From Acidimicrobiales bacterium (GTDB lineage Bacteria > Actinomycetota > Acidimicrobiia > Acidimicrobiales > Aldehydirespiratoraceae), in assembly GCA_029263175.1 (NCBI GenBank), contig JAJCXZ010000057.1:1-53379 (forward strand): a stretch of DNA of 53,379 nt, in the 5' to 3' direction. Each line of letters starts with the position of its first letter. Position 1 is the stretch's first letter. The position numbers were made by a program, and so were the translations under genes. Shown in pieces: positions 16,756 through 26,098 of this stretch. Under the pieces are notes generated by a model. That model searched no databases and was not told the origin of the DNA. It worked only from the letters and a program-made list of their open reading frames with translations.

Positions 16756-17445
16756 GTGCCACTGACCGTAGAAGGCCCCAACGATGGCGAATTCCGATGG
16801 GTACTCGTCATCGACGAAGACCGCTCGGATCTCGACCTTCGATCTGATCTCGACTCCGCGCTCGAGTCGCTCGATCGCGGCGCCGCGCAGCTTTGGATCA
16901 AGTCGGTCGATGTCTCGGCCGACGACATCGCCCTCGACGCGGGCTTCGAGCGATACCGCGATCTCTGGCAGCTCCGGTGCCCCCTCCCCAACGCTCCGAC
17001 GGATCTGGCCACCCGAGGTTTCACGGCTGACGACATCGATGAATTCATCGACGTCAACAACCGAGCGTTCTCCTGGCACCCCGAACAAGGTGGACTCACT
17101 CGCTCGGCCGTCGAGAAGGCCATGGCCGAGCCGTGGTTCGATGCCGACGGATTCCGGCTCCACCACGAGGGCGACAAGCTGGTGGGGTTCTGCTGGACGA
17201 AGGTCCATCGTGACCACGATCCCGCGCTCGGCGAGATCTACGTCATCGCCATCGACCCCACCCACCATGGTCTCGGGCTCGGCAAGCCGATGACGCTGGC
17301 CGGCCTCGACTGGCTCACCGGCCAGGGGCTCACCACCGGGATGCTCTATGTGGAATCGGACAACGGTCCAGCCAACGCGACCTACGCCGCAATCGGCTTC
17401 AGTCGGCATCACACCGACCGCGCGTATCGACGGGATGCACAATGA
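16756..17445 (+). CDS. mshD: MshD-like GNAT acetyltransferase (mycothiol synthase)
   Basis: 229 residues from GTG 16756. The C-terminal GNAT domain carries the MshD hallmark NNRAFSWHPEQGG, then IYVIAIDPTHHGLGLGKPMTLAGLDWL (acetyl-CoA pyrophosphate loop) and LYVESDNGPANATYAAIGF. MshD acetylates Cys-GlcN-Ins to mycothiol, the actinobacterial low-molecular-weight thiol. Known MshD is about 300 residues with two GNAT domains; here the N-terminal half is only about 85 residues and lacks a clear acetyl-CoA loop, so it is reduced. A related GNAT of other function remains possible. It overlaps rlmN by four bases. Confidence 0.8.
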   Translation: MPLTVEGPNDGEFRWVLVIDEDRSDLDLRSDLDSALESLDRGAAQLWIKSVDVSADDIALDAGFERYRDLWQLRCPLPNAPTDLATRGFTADDIDEFIDVNNRAFSWHPEQGGLTRSAVEKAMAEPWFDADGFRLHHEGDKLVGFCWTKVHRDHDPALGEIYVIAIDPTHHGLGLGKPMTLAGLDWLTGQGLTTGMLYVESDNGPANATYAAIGFSRHHTDRAYRRDAQ

Positions 17446-18515
17446 GCTTGATCGACGCCTCGGGGCGCTCCCACCGCGACGCTCCCGTCCTCCGATTCGA
17501 CCCGACCCGGGAAGAGTTCGCCGCACTGCTCGACGGCGAGCCCCGGTATCGCCTTGACCAGGCATGGAGCGGGCTGCACGAACGGGGCGACGAGATCGAC
17601 GAGCTCACCAACCTCCCCAAAGCGCTTCGGCAACGAATCGACGAGGAACTGCCCCTCGGCCTCACCCCGGAGGAAGAGTCGGTCAGCGACGATGGCGAGA
17701 CGGTGAAGTGGCTCTGGCGGCTGCACGATGGCCACCACATCGAAACCGTCCTCATGCACTATGAGGATCGCACCACCGTTTGTGTGTCTTCCCAGGCCGG
17801 TTGTGCTATGGCGTGCAGCTTCTGCGCCACCGGCCAGAGCGGGTTCGATCGTCATCTGTCGGTCGGGGAAATTGTGGAACAGGTCGTGCGGGCTCGCCGC
17901 ACATCTGCACCACGCCGCGTCTCCAACATCGTCTTCATGGGTATGGGCGAACCCTTCGCCAACTACGACCGGACATGGGCCGCGGTCGAACGAATCAATC
18001 AGGATCTCGGTATCGGGGCTCGCCACATCACCATCTCGACCGTCGGCGTCGTCCCCGGGATCGATCGGCTCGCGAACGAAGATCTCCCCGTCAACCTCGC
18101 GGTCTCGCTTCACTTCGCCAACGACGAAGACCGCACCGAACTCGTGCCGCTGAACGCTCGATACCCGCTCGCCATGCTCGAGGAGTCGTGCGCCCGGTAT
18201 CTCCAGGCCAAGAACCGTCGCCTCTCCTTCGAATGGGCACTCATCGACGGCGTCAACGACCGCAGCAGCGACGCCGACGAGTTGGCGATCCTTGCTCGTC
18301 GCCTGCGGGCCCACGTCAATCTGATCCCGCTGAACCCCACGCCCGGGTATCTCACCCGCGGCACGCCGCTCGATCGGGTCTATGAATTCCGTGACCGCCT
18401 CATTGGTATGGGTGTGAACGCCACGGTTCGGCGCACACGCGGCACCGACATCGACGCGGCGTGTGGGCAGCTCCGGGCAAGTCGTCAACTCGTTGATCCA
18501 CCACGGAGACGCTGA
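17442..18515 (+). CDS. rlmN: 23S rRNA (adenine-2503-C2)-methyltransferase
   Basis: 357 residues, radical SAM enzyme. RlmN methylates A2503 of 23S rRNA and A37 of some tRNAs, using an Fe-S cluster and two catalytic cysteines. The cluster motif CAMACSFC is at about 122-129. VFMGMGEPFANYD and HITISTVGVVPGI follow, and the methyl-carrying Cys is in RGTDIDAACGQL near the end. The ATG at 17442 overlaps the mshD stop (ATGA). Confidence 0.96.
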   Translation: MSLIDASGRSHRDAPVLRFDPTREEFAALLDGEPRYRLDQAWSGLHERGDEIDELTNLPKALRQRIDEELPLGLTPEEESVSDDGETVKWLWRLHDGHHIETVLMHYEDRTTVCVSSQAGCAMACSFCATGQSGFDRHLSVGEIVEQVVRARRTSAPRRVSNIVFMGMGEPFANYDRTWAAVERINQDLGIGARHITISTVGVVPGIDRLANEDLPVNLAVSLHFANDEDRTELVPLNARYPLAMLEESCARYLQAKNRRLSFEWALIDGVNDRSSDADELAILARRLRAHVNLIPLNPTPGYLTRGTPLDRVYEFRDRLIGMGVNATVRRTRGTDIDAACGQLRASRQLVDPPRRR

Positions 18516-18545
18516 CAAGGGCTGGTTGCGGCCCATACTGGGACG

Positions 18546-18935
18546 ATGAGCGACACCGTGTGGATCAACCAGCGTCAGCCGCAAACCCTCTACATCTCGC
18601 AGTTCCTCCTGTACTTCAGTGCGGTCATCTCGATCTTTGATCCGCCGCCGACCGACGTCTTTTCCAACGTCGTCATTCGAAACGTTCTGCTCCTCGTCAT
18701 CGTGTTCGGTTCGGCTGGAGGCGCGTTCGGTATCGCCAACAACAAGCGCTGGGGCTACATCCTCGGAGTCGTGGCCGCCGTCGCGCCGTTCATCATCCGG
18801 GTGGAACTCGCCCGCAAGATCGACATCGGATTCGCGATCGAATGGAACGTGATCGGACTCATGTTCGACATTGCACTCGTCGCCGCACTGCTGCACCCGA
18901 TGAGCCGTGACTATCAAAAGATCTGGTTCCGGTGA
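18546..18935 (+). CDS. Small integral membrane protein
   Basis: 129 residues with about four hydrophobic segments: around 19-33, 42-64 (VVIRNVLLLVIVFGSAGGAFGI), 68-84 (WGYILGVVAAVAPFIIR) and 96-117 (WNVIGLMFDIALVAALLHP). It has a polar start with an Asn/Gln-rich stretch and no recognisable domain. The ATG is six bases behind CATACT. Its stop overlaps the menG start (GTGA), suggesting co-translation with the menaquinone methyltransferase, but a role in quinone metabolism is only inference. Confidence 0.8.
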   Translation: MSDTVWINQRQPQTLYISQFLLYFSAVISIFDPPPTDVFSNVVIRNVLLLVIVFGSAGGAFGIANNKRWGYILGVVAAVAPFIIRVELARKIDIGFAIEWNVIGLMFDIALVAALLHPMSRDYQKIWFR

Positions 18936-19669
18936 CGAGCGGCCCCGCTGAGCCCGACTCGCCGATCCTCACCGACGGCGTAACCGTCGATCCCGAACAC
19001 CTGCCGAGCGGAGACGAGAAGCGCCGTCAGGTGCGCTCGATGTTCGACTCCATCGCTCCCCGCTACGACCTCGTCAACCGCATCATGTCGTTTGGCCTCG
19101 ACGTCCGATGGCGCAAGGCGGCGATGAAGCGGCTGGGCGTTTCCGGCGGTGGCACCGTCGTTGACCTCGCGTGTGGCACGGGCGACTTCTGTCGGGAAAT
19201 CCAGAAGGCCGGCTTGCTGCCCATCGGCCTCGACTTGTCCATGGGAATGCTTGCGGAGGCGCGCACCGACGCGCCCCTGCTGCACGCCGACATCTTGCAG
19301 ATGCCGCTGCCCGATGCCAGCGCCGACGGGGCCACGTGCGGCTTTGCCTTGCGCAATCTGGTCGAACTGCCCGGCTTCTTCGACGAAGTGGCACGCGTAC
19401 TCAAGCCCGGGGGCCGCATCGCGTTTCTCGACGCCTCGGAGCCCGACAATCGTCTCCTCCGCTGGGGTCACGGGATCTACTTCAACCGGGTCGTACCGAT
19501 CATCGGTGGTGTGCTCTCCGAAGGACGGGCATATCGCTACCTCCCGAAGTCGCTTGCCTACCTCCCGCCATGGGAAGAGATGCAGGCGTCACTCGAGGCC
19601 GCCGGTTTCGGCATGCTCGAGCGCAAGGTGTTCACCGGCGCCCAACTCATCACCGGGACGCGCCGCTAA
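18932..19669 (+). CDS. menG: Demethylmenaquinone methyltransferase
   Basis: 245 residues from GTG 18932; UbiE/MenG class I SAM methyltransferase. Motif I is VVDLACGTGDFC. The family signatures FDSIAPRYDLVNRIMSFGLDVRWR, LRNL (NLVELPGFF) and RVLKPGGRIAFLD are present. It methylates demethylmenaquinone, the last step of menaquinone synthesis. It lies convergent to menA, which makes its substrate; the two pathway genes face each other across a shared palindrome. Confidence 0.93.
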   Translation: MTSGPAEPDSPILTDGVTVDPEHLPSGDEKRRQVRSMFDSIAPRYDLVNRIMSFGLDVRWRKAAMKRLGVSGGGTVVDLACGTGDFCREIQKAGLLPIGLDLSMGMLAEARTDAPLLHADILQMPLPDASADGATCGFALRNLVELPGFFDEVARVLKPGGRIAFLDASEPDNRLLRWGHGIYFNRVVPIIGGVLSEGRAYRYLPKSLAYLPPWEEMQASLEAAGFGMLERKVFTGAQLITGTRR

Positions 19670-19723
19670 CGCACACTGGGGACAGCGCCCCGCTGCGAAG
19701 ACATAGTCCCAGTGTGCGTTAGC
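19665..19723. terminator. Bidirectional hairpin shared by menG and menA ends
   Basis: An 18-bp inverted repeat (19665-19683 with 19706-19723, one bulged G) spans both stop codons. Each gene ends GCTAA and then reads the same ACGCACACTGGG sequence, because each arm is the complement of the other. The loop is about 22 bases. There is no U tract on either side, so termination would be by hairpin alone or Rho. Confidence 0.6.
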
Positions 19724-20621
19724 CGCTGAGCGCGATGCCGGCGGCCATGGCGAGGCCACAGACCAGCTGCGCCTTTCCGGTGAGGCCGAGCACGGCGATG
19801 AGCTCCGTGCCGGTTGCGCCTCGTGCCACTGCACGAATGCCCTGGATCACGAACGGGACTCCGATCAGCGCGGCAACGGCCCACCGATCCGAGAGGACCG
19901 TGAGCACAACGGCAACGGTCAACGCCGACTCCTGCATCAGCACATAGGTCAGGCGAGTGCGCCTGTCACCGAACCGCACGGCCAGGGTCCGCTTGCCGGC
20001 AATCGTGTCTCCGGGGATGTCGCGCAGATTGTTGATGACCAGGAGCGCCGTGGCCCACAGACCGACCGACACGCTGGCGCCGAGCGCGACCGCACTGACC
20101 TCCTCGATGAGTACGTAGGTCGTGCCGACCGTGGCCACGCCGCCGAAGAAGACGAAGACGAACACCTCACCGAGTCCGAGATAGCCGTAGGGGCGGGGAC
20201 CACCGGTGTAGGCCCAACCGGCTACCAGCGATGCAGCACCGACAACGAACAACTCGGGGCCCACCGCGATGGCGAGCACCGCGCCGACGGCTCCCGCAAC
20301 CGCAAACGACACGGTGGCGGCCAGTTTCACCGTGGCTGGTTCGACCAGGCCCGATCCCACCAGCCGGAGGGGGCCGACTCGCTCGGCACCATCGGTGCCG
20401 CGCACCCCGTCGGAATAGTCGTTCGCGAAGTTGACGGCGATCTGAAGTGCCAGCGCCACCACCAAGGCGGCACCGGCTCGCCACCACTGGGTGTCAGGGC
20501 CATGCCCCACTGCAACCGCGGTACCGACGGCAACGGGCACGATGGCGGCGGGCAACGTTCGGAGGCGGGCGCCGGCGAGCCAGAGCTTCAGGCCACTTGG
20601 CGGCGACACGGGCGGGTTCAT
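19719..20621 (-). CDS. menA: 1,4-dihydroxy-2-naphthoate polyprenyltransferase
   Basis: 300 residues, a UbiA-superfamily membrane enzyme with about eight to nine hydrophobic helices. It attaches the prenyl side chain to DHNA. The first Asp-rich motif is NFANDYSDGVRGTD near 60-75, and the second region is LRDIPGDTIAGKRTLAVRFGD. The ATG at 20621 overlaps purN (ATGA), so menA is the tenth gene of the purine operon despite its unrelated pathway. Confidence 0.94.
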   Translation of the reverse strand: MNPPVSPPSGLKLWLAGARLRTLPAAIVPVAVGTAVAVGHGPDTQWWRAGAALVVALALQIAVNFANDYSDGVRGTDGAERVGPLRLVGSGLVEPATVKLAATVSFAVAGAVGAVLAIAVGPELFVVGAASLVAGWAYTGGPRPYGYLGLGEVFVFVFFGGVATVGTTYVLIEEVSAVALGASVSVGLWATALLVINNLRDIPGDTIAGKRTLAVRFGDRRTRLTYVLMQESALTVAVVLTVLSDRWAVAALIGVPFVIQGIRAVARGATGTELIAVLGLTGKAQLVCGLAMAAGIALSG

Positions 20622-21235
20622 CGAGACTCCAGGAGCTGGGCAATGGCGGCGGGGAACACACGGTGCTCCACACAGTGAATACGCGCTTCGAGGTCTTCGC
20701 GTTTGTCGTCCGCATGAATCGGGATCTCTTCGAACGCAATGACGGGGCCGTCGTCGACTCCTTCATCGGGTACGAGATGAACCATCACGCCGGTGCGGTC
20801 GAGCCCCGAATTCTGGTGCTCGGTCCATGCGTCGTCGATCGCGTGAGCGCCAGGGAACCGGCCCGGAAGCGCAGGATGCAGATTCACGACCTGGTCCGGG
20901 AACGCACCGAGGAACCCCATCGAGAAGAGATGCATCCAACCCGCCTGGACGACCAGATCGGGCGATGCTGCGGCGACCACCGCCGCCAGATCGGTGTCGT
21001 AAGCGGTGCGGGCCGCGCTGAGATCGTCGAACTGCTGACGGTACGGGCCCAGAGGCGCATAGTGCGTTGGAATGCCTCGAGCTTCGGCTCGCTCGGCGGC
21101 GTAGGCCGACCGACGGTTCACGACCACGAGGGAGACTTCGGCATCGAGCTCTCCCCGATCACATGCGTCGAGGATCGCTTGCAGGTTGGAGCCACTCCCC
21201 GACGCCAGAACAACAAGCGTTGCTGTCAACGCCAC
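20618..21235 (-). CDS. purN: Phosphoribosylglycinamide formyltransferase
   Basis: 205 residues. PurN formylates GAR with 10-formyl-THF. Signatures: VLASGSGSNLQAI phosphate loop, catalytic Asn/His in QVVNLHPALPGRFPGAHAI, and the Asp in VDDGPVI. The GTG at 21235 overlaps purM by ten bases. A TTG at 21229 would give the more usual four-base overlap and remove two residues; neither choice changes the domain. Confidence 0.95.
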   Translation of the reverse strand: MALTATLVVLASGSGSNLQAILDACDRGELDAEVSLVVVNRRSAYAAERAEARGIPTHYAPLGPYRQQFDDLSAARTAYDTDLAAVVAAASPDLVVQAGWMHLFSMGFLGAFPDQVVNLHPALPGRFPGAHAIDDAWTEHQNSGLDRTGVMVHLVPDEGVDDGPVIAFEEIPIHADDKREDLEARIHCVEHRVFPAAIAQLLESR

Positions 21236-22227
21236 TCGCCGCGAAGGTCAACCCGCTCAACACCGTCGTCCACCGAAACCAGCTCGCCGATGACACGATG
21301 ACCGAGCGCGATGGCTGCACCAACCTGGTCGGCGGACAGTGCGACGACCATGCCGATGCCCATGTTCCAGGTCCGGAATGCTTCGCTGTCAGCGACATCG
21401 CCCCATCCGACAAGCGTTCGGAATCCGCTCGGCACATCCCAGGAGCCGAGTGCGATCCGTGCACCGAGACCGGCAGGAAGAACCCGGGGGATGTTCTCGA
21501 GGAACCCGCCCCCCGTTATGTGGGCCAGGGCCTTGGGGTCCACACCAGCTGCGCAGAGCGCGTCGATATCGGCGAGGTAGGAACGATGTGGCGTGAGCAG
21601 CCATTTGATGAGCTCCGGTGAAGGTTCGTTGCGATCGAGCAGCAGGCGGATCAGCGAGTAGCCGTTGGTGTGCGGGCTGTCGCTGGCCAAACCGATGAGC
21701 ACATCGCCTTCGGCCAGAGCATCCGTGCGGGGCCACAACTCGGCTCGGGAGACGGAGCCGACGATCGTGCCCGCGATATCGACGGATCCATCGGTGTAGA
21801 CACCGGGCATCTCTGCTGTCTCCCCACCGAGCAGGGCACATCCGACTGCACGACAGGCCTCGGCCATGCCCATCACGATCTCGGCCACGATCTCGGGAAC
21901 GAGCTTGGCCGTGGCGATGTAGTCGAGAAAGAACAGCGGCCGCGCTCCCTGGACAAGGATGTCGTCGACACAATGGTTGACCAGGTCGGCCCCTACTCCT
22001 TGCCAGCCTCCGTGGCGGGCCGCGAGCTCGACCTTGGTGCCCACCCCATCGGTCGAGGCCACCAGCACCGCATCACTGACGAGGCCTGCAGTCGAGAAGA
22101 GTCCGCCGAAGGCACCGAGGTCGGAAAGAACCGCTTCGGTGTTGGTCGAGGCGACGGCCTCCGACATCAGCTTGATGGCGCGGTTGCCTTCGTCGATGTT
22201 GACGCCTGCGTCGGCGTATCGGGTCAT
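21226..22227 (-). CDS. purM: Phosphoribosylformylglycinamidine cyclo-ligase (AIR synthetase)
   Basis: 333 residues. PurM closes the imidazole ring of FGAM using ATP. Typical segments are YADAGVNIDEGNRAI, STDGVGTKVELA, DLVNHCVDDILVQGARPLFFLDY, LLGGETAEMPGVY, DSPHTNGYSLIR and HITGGGFLENIPR. The ATG at 22227 overlaps purD as ATGA; the upstream frame is a shadow of purD. Confidence 0.97.
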   Translation of the reverse strand: MTRYADAGVNIDEGNRAIKLMSEAVASTNTEAVLSDLGAFGGLFSTAGLVSDAVLVASTDGVGTKVELAARHGGWQGVGADLVNHCVDDILVQGARPLFFLDYIATAKLVPEIVAEIVMGMAEACRAVGCALLGGETAEMPGVYTDGSVDIAGTIVGSVSRAELWPRTDALAEGDVLIGLASDSPHTNGYSLIRLLLDRNEPSPELIKWLLTPHRSYLADIDALCAAGVDPKALAHITGGGFLENIPRVLPAGLGARIALGSWDVPSGFRTLVGWGDVADSEAFRTWNMGIGMVVALSADQVGAAIALGHRVIGELVSVDDGVERVDLRGEWR

Positions 22228-23531
22228 ACGCGGACCTCCGCGGTCGCACGAGCGATGTCGGCGCGGTGTTGTGCGCCGTCGAATGAAATGAGCGCCACGC
22301 CGTCGTGGGCAGCAGTGGCCGCCTCGGTCAGTGTGGGGCGAACGGCAGTCACGGTGAGCACCCGCCCACCGGCCGTGACGATCGCACCATCGTCGGTAGC
22401 GGTTCCCGCGTGAAAGACGGTGCAATCCGCCGCTGCGGCGGAGCCGATCCCCGAGATCGGCACGGGTTCGCTGCTCGACACCGGGTAGCCGCCCGAAGCC
22501 ATCACAATCGTCACGGCGGCATCAGCCGACCAGTGGATATCGACGTCGTCAAGCGACCCGTCGGCACACGCCACGAGGATCTCATAGAGATCCGATTCCA
22601 GCAGCGGAAGCACGACTTCGGTCTCCGGGTCGCCGAATCGGCAGTTGTATTCGATGACCTTCGGACCGTCGGCCGTCAACATCATCCCGGCGTAGAGCAC
22701 ACCTCGATAGGGCCGGCCCTCGGCCGCAAGCGCAGCGAGACTCGGAGCGAGAACCGTGCGGCCGATCCCAGCAAGCAGCTCAGCATCGGCGATCGGCGAC
22801 GGGAAGAACGCCCCCATGCCGCCCGTGTTGGGCCCTTCGTCGCCGACAAGCAGACGTTTGTGGTCCTGGGCCGCAGGCATGATGTGGAAGCTCCTACCGT
22901 CGCAGAAGGCAAGAATCGACACCTCCGGGCCATGCAGCCGCTCTTCGAGAAGAACTTCCGCTCCCGCCTCCCCGAAGCGTCCTTCGTCAAGGATCTCTCG
23001 AATGGCGATGGCGGCTTCTTCGTGGGTCTCGGCAACGATCACGCCCTTCCCCGCAGCAAGCCCGTCGGCCTTCACCACCGGCGGGGCGGCGAGGTCGGCC
23101 AGATACTCCAACGCAATGACCGAGTCGGTGAAGGACTGCGCCCGCCCGGTCGGGATGTCGTTGCGAAGCAGAAAGTCCTTGCAGTGCGACTTGGATCCCT
23201 CGAGTTGGGCCGCGGCCGCCGACGGACCAAATGCGGCGATGCCGTGCTCGGCAAGACGATCAACCAGTCCGAGGACGAGCGGATCCTCGGGCCCGACCAC
23301 TACCAGGTCGACGGATTCGGCGACTGCCAGATCGATCAAGGAGGTGATGTCGGTGGCCCCGATCGCCATGTTGCGACAGCCGGGCTCGCTCGCGGTGCCG
23401 GGGTTACCGGGAGCGACCAATACTTCGGTGACGGAGGGCGACTTGGCAAGGGCCCACACGATTGCGTGCTCTCGTCCCCCACCGCCCACGACCAGCACCT
23501 TGGCGCCAGGCATGTCCGTCGCCTCAGACAT
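22224..23531 (-). CDS. purD: Phosphoribosylamine-glycine ligase
   Basis: 435 residues, ATP-grasp. PurD joins phosphoribosylamine and glycine to give GAR. VLVVGGGGREHAIVWAL is the N-terminal nucleotide-fold signature. VVGPEDPLVLGLVD, VVKADGLAAGKGVIVA, DEGPNTGGMGAFFPSP and EYNCRFGDPETEVVLPLL follow in order. Its ATG overlaps the purF stop by one base. Confidence 0.97.
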   Translation of the reverse strand: MSEATDMPGAKVLVVGGGGREHAIVWALAKSPSVTEVLVAPGNPGTASEPGCRNMAIGATDITSLIDLAVAESVDLVVVGPEDPLVLGLVDRLAEHGIAAFGPSAAAAQLEGSKSHCKDFLLRNDIPTGRAQSFTDSVIALEYLADLAAPPVVKADGLAAGKGVIVAETHEEAAIAIREILDEGRFGEAGAEVLLEERLHGPEVSILAFCDGRSFHIMPAAQDHKRLLVGDEGPNTGGMGAFFPSPIADAELLAGIGRTVLAPSLAALAAEGRPYRGVLYAGMMLTADGPKVIEYNCRFGDPETEVVLPLLESDLYEILVACADGSLDDVDIHWSADAAVTIVMASGGYPVSSSEPVPISGIGSAAAADCTVFHAGTATDDGAIVTAGGRVLTVTAVRPTLTEAATAAHDGVALISFDGAQHRADIARATAEVRV

Positions 23532-24955
23532 CAGTCTCCCCAGACATCGGCAAACTGTTCCTTTGGTCGGAGCTCCAGCTGGACGAATCGCTCGGACTCG
23601 AACGGATAGTCGCCGGTGAAGCAGGCATTGCAGTAGCCGTCTTCGGCTTCGAGACCACGCATCATGGCCTCGATCGACAAGTAGGCAAGGGAGTCAGCGC
23701 CGATGTGTTGGCGGATTTCCTCGACGGTCTTGTGTCCGGCGATCAGTTCACCCTGCGAAGCCATGTCAACGCCCATGTAACACGGGTCGGTGATGGCGGG
23801 GCAGGCGACGCGCACATGGACCTCGGCCGCGCCAGCGTCACGCAGCATCTGCACCAAGGGGCCCGATGTCGTGCCGCGCACGATCGAGTCGTCGACCATC
23901 ACCACGCGCTTGCCCCGCAGGTTGTCACCCAACGGGTTGAACTTCATCTGGACCCGGGACTCGCGGAGCTTCTGGGTCGGCTCGATGAACGTGCGGCCCA
24001 CATAGCGGTTCTTGATCAGCCCCTCGGTGTAAGGCAGCCCGGTCTCCTGCGCGAACCCCACCGCGTGCGGTGTGCCCGAGTCCGGCACCGGCACGACGAT
24101 GTCGGCATCTGCGGGGTGCTCACGGGCCAACTCCCGACCAAGACGCTGTCGAGTCGAGTGGACGAGGTTGCCGTCATGGATGCTGTCGGGGCGACTGAAG
24201 TAGATCTGCTCGAACGTGCAGAAGGCACGCTGCTTCGGCACTGCACCCTGCTCCACATGGAGCCCGTTCGCGTCGATCCGGGCAATCTGGCCCGGATCGA
24301 GTTCCTGCACGAATTCCGCACCGATCGCGGAGAACGCACACGTCTCGGAGGCGAGGACGAAGCCGTCATCGAGCTTGCCGATGACCAGGGGACGAAATCC
24401 CCACGGATCACGGACGCCGTAGATCGCATCACGCGTCAGGATCGTGAGCGCAAACGCGCCCTCGGCCTGAGTCATGAGTGACTTGATGCGATTCATCCAA
24501 TCGCCGCTCCCCTGGGTCAACAGGTGAACCATGACCTCGGTATCAGACGACGTCTGAAGGCCCACGCCGCGCTCGAGGAGTTGACGGCGCAGGACGTTGG
24601 CGTTGACGAGGTTGCCGTTGTGAGCGAGGCCGAGCGGCCCGTCGATTGTCTCGATGATCTGGGGCTGCGCATTGCGAAGCCCCGTTCCGCCGGTGGTGCT
24701 GTAGCGGGTGTGGCCGATGGCGAGGTCACCCTTCAGCGTGGACACATTGTCCTCGTTGAAGACGGTGGAAACCAGTCCTTGGCCCTTGTGGATATGGGCG
24801 GTGCCGCCGTCGCTTGTTGCGATGCCTGCAGCTTCTTGGCCCCGGTGCTGCAACGTGTGGAGGGCAAAGAACGTCAGCCGAGCTGCCTCCTTGCCGGGGG
24901 AATGAATCCCCACAACGCCACATTCCTCATGAATCTCATCCCCAGTGGGAAACAC
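23531..24955 (-). CDS. purF: Amidophosphoribosyltransferase
   Basis: 474 residues from GTG 24955. PurF makes phosphoribosylamine from PRPP and glutamine, the first committed purine step. An 11-residue leader precedes CGVVGI, so propeptide cleavage to expose the Ntn-hydrolase Cys (as in Bacillus subtilis PurF) is likely. QHRGQEAAGI and IGHTRYSTTG are the glutaminase motifs, and VVMVDDSIVRGTTSG is the PRPP site. The C-terminal CNACFTGDYP is the position of the Fe-S ligands in the Bacillus-type enzyme. It starts three bases after purK. Confidence 0.97.
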   Translation of the reverse strand: MFPTGDEIHEECGVVGIHSPGKEAARLTFFALHTLQHRGQEAAGIATSDGGTAHIHKGQGLVSTVFNEDNVSTLKGDLAIGHTRYSTTGGTGLRNAQPQIIETIDGPLGLAHNGNLVNANVLRRQLLERGVGLQTSSDTEVMVHLLTQGSGDWMNRIKSLMTQAEGAFALTILTRDAIYGVRDPWGFRPLVIGKLDDGFVLASETCAFSAIGAEFVQELDPGQIARIDANGLHVEQGAVPKQRAFCTFEQIYFSRPDSIHDGNLVHSTRQRLGRELAREHPADADIVVPVPDSGTPHAVGFAQETGLPYTEGLIKNRYVGRTFIEPTQKLRESRVQMKFNPLGDNLRGKRVVMVDDSIVRGTTSGPLVQMLRDAGAAEVHVRVACPAITDPCYMGVDMASQGELIAGHKTVEEIRQHIGADSLAYLSIEAMMRGLEAEDGYCNACFTGDYPFESERFVQLELRPKEQFADVWGD

Positions 24956-24958
24956 TGT

Positions 24959-26095
24959 TCACCGTCCAGTGAGCGCGGCGCGGACATCGCCGACTCGTTG
25001 TCGAACATGAGTGGGGTCGTCGCCCACACAGGTCAGGTGCCCCATCTTGCGGCCCGGACGAGCGTCGCCCTTGCCGTAGAGGTGCAAGTGCACGTCGGGT
25101 TCGGCAAGCACACGACCGAAGTCAGGTACGCCGTCGACCCAGAGATCACCGAGAAGCTGCGCCATGGCCGCCGGCCGGCAACTACCGTCGCCGAGGGGCA
25201 TTCCGGTGATGGCACGGAGTTGTTGTTCGAACTGGCTCGCCCGAGCGGCCTCGATGGTGCAATGGCCGCTGTTGTGCGGCCGAGGCGCGATCTCGTTCAC
25301 GAGGATCCCCTCCGTCGTGTCGAACAGCTCGACACACAAGACGCCGACAAGATCGAGCGCCACAGCCGTGTCGTGAGCGACCTGTCGCGCCGCGGTTGCA
25401 GTGGCATCGCTGACATCGGCGGGAACGACCGTGAGATCGAGCACGTGATTGACGTGTTCGTTCTCCATGACTCCATGATCGGCGATGCCACCGTCGAGGC
25501 CGCGGGCGACGACAACTGACAGCTCCCGCTCGAAGACGATCACGGACTCGACCACGAGGCGCTGATGCTCGAGCGTTTCCCACGCCGCCTCGACCTCGTC
25601 AGCAGAGTCGATGCGTGTCTGGCCCTTGCCGTCGTAGCCGAAGCGGGCCGCCTTCACGATTACCGGGGTGCCCAGCTCGGCCACCGCAGTCGCGAGCTCA
25701 TCGAGCGACGACGCCGAGCGCCAGGAGGCGACGGCAACACCGGCCGCGGTGAGTGCCTCTTTCTCGAGCCTGCGATCCTGGGCAGCGGCAACGATGGCCG
25801 CGGAGGGGCGAACCGGCACACCGGCCGTCGCCGCGACCTCGGCCACGAGGAGTTCGACGTTCTCGAACTCCCAGGTGACCACGTCAACCCGGTCGACGAA
25901 GTGCTCGAGCGTGCCCGGGTCGGTGAAGTCGCCGGTGATCTCTTCGTCCGCCAGCAGGCCGGCGGGGGTGTCCTTCGCACCGCCGGTCAGCACGACAACG
26001 CCGTAGCCGTGTTGTCGGGCGACCTGGGCGAGCATGCGGCCCAACTGTCCCCCGCCGACGATTCCGATCGTTGTGCCAGGGGGGAGAGGGCTCAT
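24959..26095 (-). CDS. purK: N5-carboxyaminoimidazole ribonucleotide synthase
   Basis: 378 residues, ATP-grasp. PurK carboxylates AIR to N5-CAIR with bicarbonate and ATP. IGIVGGGQLGRMLAQVARQHGY is the family signature, VTWEFENV and VKAARFGYDGKGQ are in the ATP-grasp, and EIAPRPHNSGHCTIEA is the metal-binding loop. PurE lies just upstream (three bases), giving the usual two-enzyme route to CAIR. Confidence 0.97.
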   Translation of the reverse strand: MSPLPPGTTIGIVGGGQLGRMLAQVARQHGYGVVVLTGGAKDTPAGLLADEEITGDFTDPGTLEHFVDRVDVVTWEFENVELLVAEVAATAGVPVRPSAAIVAAAQDRRLEKEALTAAGVAVASWRSASSLDELATAVAELGTPVIVKAARFGYDGKGQTRIDSADEVEAAWETLEHQRLVVESVIVFERELSVVVARGLDGGIADHGVMENEHVNHVLDLTVVPADVSDATATAARQVAHDTAVALDLVGVLCVELFDTTEGILVNEIAPRPHNSGHCTIEAARASQFEQQLRAITGMPLGDGSCRPAAMAQLLGDLWVDGVPDFGRVLAEPDVHLHLYGKGDARPGRKMGHLTCVGDDPTHVRQRVGDVRAALTGR

Positions 26096-26098
26096 GGC

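Noticed and set aside
17409-18917. 502-codon open frame on the minus strand
   Set aside because: Antisense to rlmN and the membrane protein gene, both of which have clear motifs; no recognisable motif in the translation.
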